A stretch of 12,309 nucleotides of DNA from Parvularcula sp. (GTDB taxonomy: Bacteria > Pseudomonadota > Alphaproteobacteria > Caulobacterales > Parvularculaceae). The notes under the pieces were generated by a model. It made no database searches and was not told the DNA's origin. It saw only the letters and a program-made list of their open reading frames with translations. The stretch spans positions 1 through 12,309 of the forward strand of contig DNZB01000257.1 of the NCBI GenBank assembly GCA_003506635.1, written 5' to 3'. The translations under genes were made by a program, and so were the position numbers. This document shows, one piece after another, positions 6,524 to 12,309 of this stretch (positions are counted from its first letter, which is position 1; every line of letters starts with the position of its first letter).

Positions 6524-7015
6524 CTACAGCCCGTTCAGCACCAATTGGAGCGCTGTCTGCGTCGCGCGAAGGCGCACGAGGGTACGCTCGCCGCCCATGA
6601 ACATGCGGCGTTCGACACGCACGGCGCCGTTCTTTACCGCAAGGCCAAACCAGACAAGGCCGACCGGCTTTGCCGCGCTGCCGCCGGAAGGGCCGGCGAC
6701 GCCCGTCACGGCCACCGCGATGTCCGCGCGGGACCGCGCAAGCGCACCCGCCGCCATCGCGCGCGCGACCGGGCCGCTGACGGCGCCGTGTCGGGCGATC
6801 AGCGCCGGCGGAATCGCGAGCATCTGTATCTTCGCTTCGTTCGAATAGGTGACAAAGCCGCGGTCCAGCACGGCGGAGGCGCCAGGGACGTCGGTGATGG
6901 CGCTGGCGATCATGCCGCCGGTGCAGCTTTCCGCCGCGGCGATCAGCAAGCCTTTGGCGCCCGCCTTGTCGACAATGCGCCGGGCGAGATCCCGGATCCT
7001 GTGCGGCTGCGTCAT
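6524..7015 (-). CDS. pncC: CinA C-terminal-type nicotinamide-nucleotide amidase
   Basis: This 163-residue protein equals the C-terminal amidase domain of CinA on its own. It hydrolyses nicotinamide mononucleotide to nicotinate mononucleotide and ammonia, recycling pyridine nucleotides in the cytosol. The family hallmarks are AESCTGG with nucleophile Ser30, VTYSNEAK with the partner Lys62, and VTGVAGPSGGSAAKPVGLVW. The N-terminal MoCF-like domain of full CinA is absent, which is common. Its ATG overlaps the stop of the DUF2007 gene by 4 nt (ATGA), so translation is probably coupled. It is the last gene of the ispDF-DUF2007-pncC operon. Older annotations call it a competence/damage-inducible protein, but the amidase activity is better supported for stand-alone forms. 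Confidence 0.92.
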   Translation of the reverse strand: MTQPHRIRDLARRIVDKAGAKGLLIAAAESCTGGMIASAITDVPGASAVLDRGFVTYSNEAKIQMLAIPPALIARHGAVSGPVARAMAAGALARSRADIAVAVTGVAGPSGGSAAKPVGLVWFGLAVKNGAVRVERRMFMGGERTLVRLRATQTALQLVLNGL

Positions 7016-7242
7016 TTCTTTTGCGGTCTCAGTTCAGGCCCGAGTTCGGCGTCGGCGAGCAGGCAGCGCGCTTCTGTCTCCTTGCCGCTTTCGACGAGAA
7101 TGCGCCGGGGCAGAGCGCCGACCGAACCGTCGAGCGCGCTCATATGCGCGTCGGCGACGAGATAGCGGAAGCCCGCCTCCTTCAGCAGCGCTTCGACGAA
7201 GGAAATGAGCGCCGGGTCATTGGTGCGGATGAGCTCGTTCAT
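7012..7242 (-). CDS. DUF2007 family small protein
   Basis: This 76-residue protein begins [25 protein letters not shown] and contains VADAHMSALDGSVGALPRRILV, the pattern of the DUF2007 family (often labelled putative signal-transducing protein). No signal peptide or membrane segment is present. The family is small, has a ferredoxin-like or PII-like compact fold by reputation, and has no proven role that I know of. Its ATG overlaps the ispDF stop by 4 nt and its own stop overlaps the pncC start by 4 nt, so it is translated as part of the operon. That placement suggests a regulatory or housekeeping role near isoprenoid or NAD metabolism, but this is only context. Confidence 0.88.
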   Translation of the reverse strand: MNELIRTNDPALISFVEALLKEAGFRYLVADAHMSALDGSVGALPRRILVESGKETEARCLLADAELGPELRPQKK

Positions 7243-8429
7243 GCGTCATCGACGAGCAGGCGCACGGTCGCGGTCGCCATCGCCGCGACGCCCTCGCGCC
7301 GCCCCGTGAAGCCAAGCTCTTCCGTCGTCGTCGCCTTGACGGAGACGCGGTCCGGCGCGATGCCGATGATCTCCGCGAGGGCCTGGCGCATCGCGGCTCT
7401 GTGCGGGCCGATCTTCGGCGCCTCGCAAATCAGCGTCACGTCGCAATGGGTGACGACGCCGCCGCGCGCGGCGACGAGATCGCGCGCTTTTTCAAGGAAA
7501 ATGCGCGAGGGCGCGCCTTTCCATCTGTTGTCCGACGGGGGGAAATGATCGCCGATATCGCCAGCGCCGATCGCGCCGAGAATGGCGTCCGTCAGCGCAT
7601 GCATGCCGGCGTCGGCGTCGGAATGGCCCTTCAGCTTTTTTGCATGGGGGATGGCGACGCCGCAGAGGATGACGGCGTTTCCGTCCTCGAATTGATGCAC
7701 GTCGAAGCCGTGACCGGAGCGGTATTCCATCGACCTGTTCTTCCGTCCAAGGAGGATTTCGGCCATGCCGAAATCTTCCGCCTGCGTGATCTTCATGTTG
7801 TCGGGCGAGCCGGCGACGAGACTGACCTTGAGGCCGGCGCATTCGGCGACCGCGGCGTCGTCGGTCAGCGTTCGCCCCATCGCGGCGCGATGTGCGGCGA
7901 GGATCGGCGCGAACCGGAAACCTTGCGGCGTCTGCGCGCGCCAGAGCCTTTCGCGCGGGACTGTCGTATTGATTGCGGGACGCGCCGCGCCGTCCGCCTT
8001 CTTTATCGTGTCGAAAACGGGAAGCGCGGCGATCGCGCCGCCCGTCTCGCGCGCGGCGGCGATGACGCGGGTGATCGTCGCAGCGTCGATGAACGGCCGC
8101 GCGGCATCGTGAATCAGCACGATTTCGGGAGGAACGTCCCCAAGGCTCTCAAGACCAAGCCGCACGGAGTCCTGCCGCTCCGCCCCGCCAGTGACGGGCG
8201 CCATCAGCTTCGGGCGCCCTGCGAGCGTTCGCATGGATTGCCAATAAACATCATGGTCTTGCGCGTGGATGATCACCCGAACCTGCGTAACCTCGGCGTG
8301 ATCGAGGAACGCCCGCGCCGCTCGCGCCAGGACCGTCTCGCCGGCGAGCATCTGATATTGCTTCGGTCCGGCGGTCCCGGCCCGAACCCCGCGCCCGGCG
8401 GCGACGATGATGGCGGTGACAGCGGACAT
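7239..8429 (-). CDS. ispDF: Bifunctional IspD/IspF enzyme of the MEP isoprenoid pathway
   Basis: This 396-residue fusion catalyses two non-consecutive steps of the methylerythritol phosphate pathway. The IspD part (1-228) joins CTP to 2-C-methyl-D-erythritol 4-phosphate; it shows [19 protein letters not shown] (7-25), GGAERQDSV (81-89), IHDAARPF (106-113) and RAQTPQGF (164-171). The IspF part (234-396) cyclises CDP-methylerythritol phosphate to the 2,4-cyclodiphosphate. Its metal ligands are D243 and H245 (HGFDVHQF) and H277 ([10 protein letters not shown]), followed by [16 protein letters not shown] (365-380). The fusion is typical of alphaproteobacteria and epsilonproteobacteria. ATG 8429 was chosen because the IspD fold begins there ([14 protein letters not shown]); the frame stays open far upstream only as antisense of dusB. 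The ribosome site is weak. It heads the operon with DUF2007 and pncC and diverges from dusB across 67 bp. Confidence 0.96.
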   Translation of the reverse strand: MSAVTAIIVAAGRGVRAGTAGPKQYQMLAGETVLARAARAFLDHAEVTQVRVIIHAQDHDVYWQSMRTLAGRPKLMAPVTGGAERQDSVRLGLESLGDVPPEIVLIHDAARPFIDAATITRVIAAARETGGAIAALPVFDTIKKADGAARPAINTTVPRERLWRAQTPQGFRFAPILAAHRAAMGRTLTDDAAVAECAGLKVSLVAGSPDNMKITQAEDFGMAEILLGRKNRSMEYRSGHGFDVHQFEDGNAVILCGVAIPHAKKLKGHSDADAGMHALTDAILGAIGAGDIGDHFPPSDNRWKGAPSRIFLEKARDLVAARGGVVTHCDVTLICEAPKIGPHRAAMRQALAEIIGIAPDRVSVKATTTEELGFTGRREGVAAMATATVRLLVDDA

Positions 8430-8496
8430 GAGGTCGGCGATTACCCAGATGAAAGACGGCTTCTCATGGCGCGCTTTCAGGGCTAGCGAAAGGCCC

Positions 8497-9510
8497 ATGC
8501 TGTCCGTCGGCCCCATCGCCCTCGCCAACAATGTCGCGGTAGCGCCGATGTCGGGCGTTTCGGACTTGCCGTTCCGGCGGGCTTGCGCCGGGTTCGGGGC
8601 CGGGCTTGTCGTTTCTGAGATGGTGGCGAGCGCCGAACTTGTCCGTGCGCGGCCCGATGTCGTGCGCCGCGCCGAGGGCGATCCCAAGATCCGGCCCTTT
8701 GCGATCCAGCTTGCTGGGCGTGACGAGGAATGGATGGCCGCCGGGGCGCGCCTCGCCGAGGCGGCGGGCGCCGACATCATCGACATCAACATGGGCTGCC
8801 CGTCGCGGCAGGTGACGGGCAAGGCTTGCGGTTCGGCCCTGATGCGCGAGCCGGACCTTGCCGCGCGCCTTATCGAGGCGACGGTCGCCGCGACGACAAG
8901 GCCTGTGACGCTGAAAATGCGGCTCGGGTGGGATCGCGACAGCCTGAACGCGCCGGCGCTTGCGCAGCGGGCTGAGGCGGCGGGCGTCAGACTCATCACT
9001 GTCCATGGCCGTACCCGCAACCAGTTCTACAAGGGCGCCGCCGACTGGGCGGCAGTGCGCGCGACGAAGGACGCGGTTTCGCTGCCGGTCATCGTTAACG
9101 GCGACATTGAAACGCTAGGGGATGCGCGGCGCGCGCTGGAAATGTCTGGCGCAGACGGCGTCATGATCGGGCGCGCGGCGGTCGGAAAGCCTTGGCTTCC
9201 CGGCGCCATCGCGGCGGCGCTGCGGTCCGGCGCGCCGTCAATCCAGGTTCCGGCAACTGGCGCAAGGCGGGATGCGGCGCTGGCGCATTATCGCGACGTG
9301 ATCGCCCATTATGGTGAAGCGCATGGCGTACGCATCGCGCGCAAGCATCTTGCTGCCTATACAGACCACGAAATCGGCGATCACCCCGATCCGGAATTGA
9401 CCGGGCTGCGCAGCCAAATTTGCCGATCCTCCAGCGCGTGCGAAGTTCTGGCGTTGCTCGAACGCTTCTACGCAAGCGCCGAGAGGGCCGAATTTGCCGA
9501 GGCGGCCTGA
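8497..9510 (+). CDS. dusB: tRNA-dihydrouridine synthase B
   Basis: This 337-residue FMN- and NADPH-dependent enzyme reduces uridine to dihydrouridine in the D-loop of tRNA. The TIM-barrel starts with the family signature [26 protein letters not shown]. The catalytic cysteine is C101 in [20 protein letters not shown]140 (TLKMRLGW) and H170 ([13 protein letters not shown]) are expected FMN and catalytic-site residues, and VNGDI and [13 protein letters not shown] bind the FMN phosphate. ATG 8497 fits the family start (MLSxGPI); upstream in-frame ATGs at 8407 and 8449 would run into the divergent ispDF gene. The ribosome site is short (AAAGG, 3 nt away). In many alphaproteobacteria dusB precedes ntrB; here it is followed by 183 bp without a gene and then ntrY. 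Confidence 0.94.
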   Translation: MLSVGPIALANNVAVAPMSGVSDLPFRRACAGFGAGLVVSEMVASAELVRARPDVVRRAEGDPKIRPFAIQLAGRDEEWMAAGARLAEAAGADIIDINMGCPSRQVTGKACGSALMREPDLAARLIEATVAATTRPVTLKMRLGWDRDSLNAPALAQRAEAAGVRLITVHGRTRNQFYKGAADWAAVRATKDAVSLPVIVNGDIETLGDARRALEMSGADGVMIGRAAVGKPWLPGAIAAALRSGAPSIQVPATGARRDAALAHYRDVIAHYGEAHGVRIARKHLAAYTDHEIGDHPDPELTGLRSQICRSSSACEVLALLERFYASAERAEFAEAA

Positions 9511-9538
9511 GGGCTGCGACATTCGCGCAACATTTCTG

Positions 9539-9567
9539 TTGATTTCTGGCAACAATTGTAACAATAT
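9539..9567 (+). promoter_or_regulatory. A+T-rich patch, possible ntrY promoter
   Basis: In the otherwise G+C-rich gap after dusB, TTGATT (9539-9544) and CAATAT (9562-9567) stand 17 bp apart as a weak -35/-10 pair. Between them lies the 8-bp palindrome ACAATTGT inside CAACAATTGTAACAAT, a possible protein-binding site. It is about 130 bp upstream of the ntrY start. The -10 match is poor, so this is a candidate only. I see nothing else in 9511-9693. Confidence 0.3.
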
Positions 9568-9693
9568 CACCCGCTGTTAGCGCGGCCGGGGGGCATCGCG
9601 CGCTGACGGGTGGGTCAGTCTCGGAGTTCCGGCAGGGGGCTCTGATCGGGTCGCGAGGGTTTCATCAACGCCGCTCCTGACAGGTCGAAAGAC

Positions 9694-11958
9694 TTGAGCG
9701 CGCGCGCCGCTATGGGCGGCGTCGGTCCGCTGCGCCGGGCGCGCGACCTGCTTCCTGACTGGGCGATGTCAAACACCGTCGCGGCTGTCGCGCTTGCCGG
9801 CGCTGCGATCGTCGCGCTGGCGACGGCGTGGTTCCTCCTTTCGCCTGCGGTCGAGCGCGCCGACCGCTCTTTCCTGATTTCACTTATCGTCGGCAATGTC
9901 GTTATCGCCGCGGCGTTTGCGACGCTGGTCGGCGCGCGTCTGTGGCATGTGTGGACCAACCGCCGGAACCAGATCGCCGGCGCGCCGACGCATTTCAAGC
10001 TCGTCCTCCTGTTCTCCGCGCTTGCGGTCATCCCCGCGATCATCGCGTTCGTGTTCGCCTTCACGATCTTGCGGTCGAGTCTCAACGACGTCTTCGGCGA
10101 GCGGGTCGAGCGTTATCAGAATACGGCGCGCGATCTCGCCAACGGTCTTATCGAGTACAAGAAGGGCGAACTGGAGCTGATGTTGAACCAGATCGCGTTC
10201 GACATTCGCCGCAACGAGGAGCTTGGCCTCGGACTCGAAGGTACGCCGATCGGCTTTCGCGAATATTTGCAGGCGCAAGCCCAGATCCGGCAGCTCGACG
10301 CCCTCTACGTCCTTGACGGCGAGGGCCGCGTGCTTGTCCGCGTCGAGGTTCGCCCCGCCGGTTATCGCCTGCCGTCGAAGGAGACGATGGCCGATCTCAA
10401 ATCAAAGCCGCCGGGCGCCGGCAGCTTCGGCGTCAATGACGAGCGCCGCTATGAACGTTTCCGGGTCGTTCTCAAGATACCCGATTACGGCGGCGGCTAT
10501 CTCATCGCCTATCAGCCGATGGAGCCGGAGACGGCGCGCCGCCTGACGGCGGTGACGGCGGTCAAGGCGGACTGGGAAGAAGCAAAGGTCGGCCGCGCGC
10601 GCGCCGAGCGGGTCTTCCTCGCCGGTTATGTCATTCTTGCGATCATCATTCTTTTCGCCGCGATCTGGCTGGCGCTGTGGGCGGCGACGCGGTTCGTTCA
10701 GCCGATTGGACGTCTGATCGAGATGGCCGGGCGCGTTTCCGCCGGCGATCTCGGCTCGCGCGTTGAGGTCTACAGGGAAGACGGCGAAATCGGCGTGCTG
10801 GCGCGTTCGATGAACCACATGACCGCACAATTACAGACGCAGCGCGACGACCTGATCGAGACGAACAAGCAGTTCGACCGCCGGCGGCTGTTCACCGAGG
10901 CTGTGCTGTCGGGCGTTTCGGCCGGCGTCGTCGGCGTGACGCCGGGCGGGCGGCTTGCGATCGCCAACCGGTCGGCGGCGGAGTTCTTCGGCAAGGACGC
11001 TCAAAGACTCGTCGGGCTATCCTTCACCGACGTTCTTCCTGAAGCGAGCGAGCTTTTCGACGCCGCTTCGACGCCGCCCTTCGCCGAGGTCGCCGAACAG
11101 ATCACGGTCGAGCGCGAGGGGCGCATCCGGACCCTCAGCGTTCGCATCGTGTCGGCGGAGATCGACGGCGCGCGGAGTTACGTCGTCACTTTCGACGACA
11201 TATCAGAGCTCATCAGCGCGCAACGCTCGGCCGCGTGGGGCGACGTCGCGCGCCGCATCGCGCATGAGATCAAGAACCCGCTCACCCCGATTCAGCTTTC
11301 CGCCGAGCGATTGCGCCGCAAATATATAGGCGAGATCAAGACAGCGCCGGAAATCTTCGACCGCTGCACCGAAACGATCATCCGCCAGGTCGGCGATATC
11401 GGCCGGATGGTCGATGAATTCTCATCCTTCGCCCGCATGCCCAAGCCCGTGATCGCGGCCGAAGACATGCGTGAAATCGTGCGCAGCGCGGTGTTCCCGC
11501 AGAAAGTCGCGTTTCCCGATATCGACTTCTCGGTCGAGACGCCGACAGCGCCCGTCTTCGTTCGCTGCGATGCGCGCATGATCGCGCAGGCGATGGGCAA
11601 TCTGCTGAAGAACGCGGGCGAATCCGTCGGCGCGCGCCTTGCATCCGGCGACGCGACGCCAGGGCGGATTCGTGTCGTGTTGAAAGCTGTCGGCGACAAC
11701 GCATCGCTTTCGATCGCCGACAACGGAGTCGGCCTGCCGAAGGCGGAGCGCCATCGTCTGACTGAACCTTACATGACGACGCGGGCCAAAGGCACGGGGC
11801 TTGGCCTCGCGATCGTCAAGAAGGTTATTGAAGATCACGAAGGCCATCTGAAATTCGACGACTGCGCCGAGCTTGGGGTTTCGGGCGCCGTCGTCACGTT
11901 CGTCCTGCCGCTCGGCGCGGCGGGGGCGGGCGGCGCGGCCGCCACGGCGGCGGAGTAG
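9694..11958 (+). CDS. ntrY: Nitrogen-regulation sensor histidine kinase NtrY
   Basis: This membrane sensor kinase has 754 residues. Predicted membrane segments lie near 27-50, 60-82, 103-125 and 307-331, with an extracytoplasmic sensor region between the last two. A HAMP domain follows (about 331-385, FVQPIGRLIEMAGRVSAGDLGSRV), then a PAS domain (about 395-505). The dimerisation domain has the phosphorylated His524 in RIAHEIKNPLTPIQLSAERL. The ATPase domain shows NLLKNAGE (636-643), DNGVG (676-680) and GTGLGLAIVKK (700-710). It would phosphorylate NtrX, whose gene follows after 25 bp; in this class the pair affects nitrogen use, redox response or the cell envelope. The tail is Ala/Gly-rich. 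The start is uncertain: TTG 9694 is the longest frame, ATG 9712 and ATG 9766 are alternatives, and none has a strong ribosome site. ntrB and ntrC are not found upstream. Confidence 0.93.
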   Translation: MSARAAMGGVGPLRRARDLLPDWAMSNTVAAVALAGAAIVALATAWFLLSPAVERADRSFLISLIVGNVVIAAAFATLVGARLWHVWTNRRNQIAGAPTHFKLVLLFSALAVIPAIIAFVFAFTILRSSLNDVFGERVERYQNTARDLANGLIEYKKGELELMLNQIAFDIRRNEELGLGLEGTPIGFREYLQAQAQIRQLDALYVLDGEGRVLVRVEVRPAGYRLPSKETMADLKSKPPGAGSFGVNDERRYERFRVVLKIPDYGGGYLIAYQPMEPETARRLTAVTAVKADWEEAKVGRARAERVFLAGYVILAIIILFAAIWLALWAATRFVQPIGRLIEMAGRVSAGDLGSRVEVYREDGEIGVLARSMNHMTAQLQTQRDDLIETNKQFDRRRLFTEAVLSGVSAGVVGVTPGGRLAIANRSAAEFFGKDAQRLVGLSFTDVLPEASELFDAASTPPFAEVAEQITVEREGRIRTLSVRIVSAEIDGARSYVVTFDDISELISAQRSAAWGDVARRIAHEIKNPLTPIQLSAERLRRKYIGEIKTAPEIFDRCTETIIRQVGDIGRMVDEFSSFARMPKPVIAAEDMREIVRSAVFPQKVAFPDIDFSVETPTAPVFVRCDARMIAQAMGNLLKNAGESVGARLASGDATPGRIRVVLKAVGDNASLSIADNGVGLPKAERHRLTEPYMTTRAKGTGLGLAIVKKVIEDHEGHLKFDDCAELGVSGAVVTFVLPLGAAGAGGAAATAAE

Positions 11959-11983
11959 GGGCGTAGCGTAGGGAAGGAATGGC

Positions 11984-12309
11984 ATGAGCATCGATATTCT
12001 GGTCGTCGACGATGAGGCGGACATTCGCGATCTCGTCTCCGGCATCCTCGAGGATGAAGGGTTCAACCCGCGAACCGCGGCGAACTCCGACGCCGTCGCC
12101 AAGGCGATGCGCGAGCGGACGCCCGCGCTCGTCATTCTCGACGTGTGGCTGCAAAACTCGGCGAAGGACGGAATCGAGATCCTTGAGGACCTCAAGAAGA
12201 TCAACGCAGACCTTCCCGTCATCATCATATCGGGCCACGGCACGATCGAAACGGCGGTCGCGGCGATCAAGAAGGGCGCCTATGACTTCGTAGAAAAGCC
12301 GTTCAACGC
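11984..12309 (+). CDS. ntrX: Response regulator NtrX, N-terminal part (partial)
   Basis: The first 108 residues of an NtrC-family response regulator are present; the gene continues past the right edge, where a sigma-54 interaction/AAA+ domain and a helix-turn-helix would be expected. The receiver domain has the acidic pair D9-D10, the phosphoacceptor D53 in LVILDVWLQ, S83 in IISGHGTIETAV and K105 in FVEKPF. WLQNSAKDGIEIL after the phosphoacceptor is characteristic of NtrX and separates it from NtrC. The ATG has AAGG 6 nt upstream and lies 25 bp after ntrY, so the two are surely co-transcribed. NtrY is its predicted cognate kinase. Confidence 0.95.
   Translation, partial: MSIDILVVDDEADIRDLVSGILEDEGFNPRTAANSDAVAKAMRERTPALVILDVWLQNSAKDGIEILEDLKKINADLPVIIISGHGTIETAVAAIKKGAYDFVEKPFN

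Noticed and set aside
8450..8479. TGAAAG...CTTTCA inverted repeat in the ispDF/dusB gap
   Set aside because: The arms are only 6 bp with an 18-bp spacer, which is easily due to chance.
8430..9020. N-terminal extension of the ispDF frame to about 593 residues
   Set aside because: The added part is antisense to dusB, lacks any domain, and the IspD fold starts exactly at the ATG at 8429.
9511..9693. Remnant of ntrB/ntrC in the dusB-ntrY gap
   Set aside because: I found no frame with kinase or receiver motifs in this gap; it appears cleanly non-coding.

Overview
The window is a G+C-rich stretch of bacterial chromosome that looks alphaproteobacterial. The evidence is the fused ispDF gene beside dusB, the NtrY/NtrX two-component pair, a magnesium-type HemB, an LdtR-type MarR regulator and an interspersed palindromic repeat of the kind common in that class. 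The genus cannot be fixed from this sequence.

Left part (1-3240): the 3' end of a carotenoid oxygenase gene meets, tail to tail with a 55-bp overlap, a predicted zinc metalloprotease gene. The metalloprotease gene is visibly poorer in G+C than its surroundings and is probably acquired. Next come an acyl-CoA dehydrogenase on the minus strand, a palindromic repeat element, a small glutathione S-transferase on the plus strand and a short array of GAATGGTGA-like repeats.

Middle (3270-6400): L-threonine dehydrogenase (tdh) and porphobilinogen synthase (hemB) lie in series on the minus strand. The MarR-family regulator ldtR is divergent from hemB. The 151-bp gap between them holds a perfect 20-bp palindrome that overlaps plausible -35 boxes on both strands and is the best regulatory signal in the window. 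A small predicted lipoprotein of unknown function converges on ldtR.

Right part (6524-12309): ispDF, a DUF2007 gene and pncC form a tight minus-strand operon joined by two 4-nt ATGA overlaps. dusB is divergent from ispDF. The arrangement usual in this class is ispDF-dusB-ntrB-ntrC-ntrY-ntrX; here ntrB and ntrC are absent between dusB and ntrY, and only a 183-bp gap remains. ntrY is complete and ntrX runs off the right edge.

Most of the window is core metabolism (isoprenoid precursors, tetrapyrroles, tRNA modification, threonine breakdown, fatty-acid or related acyl-CoA oxidation) plus signalling. I see no phage, IS element, CRISPR array, tRNA or rRNA, and no convincing new multi-gene system. 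The points most worth checking are the hemB/ldtR palindrome, the missing ntrBC pair and the metalloprotease island with its overlapping gene ends.
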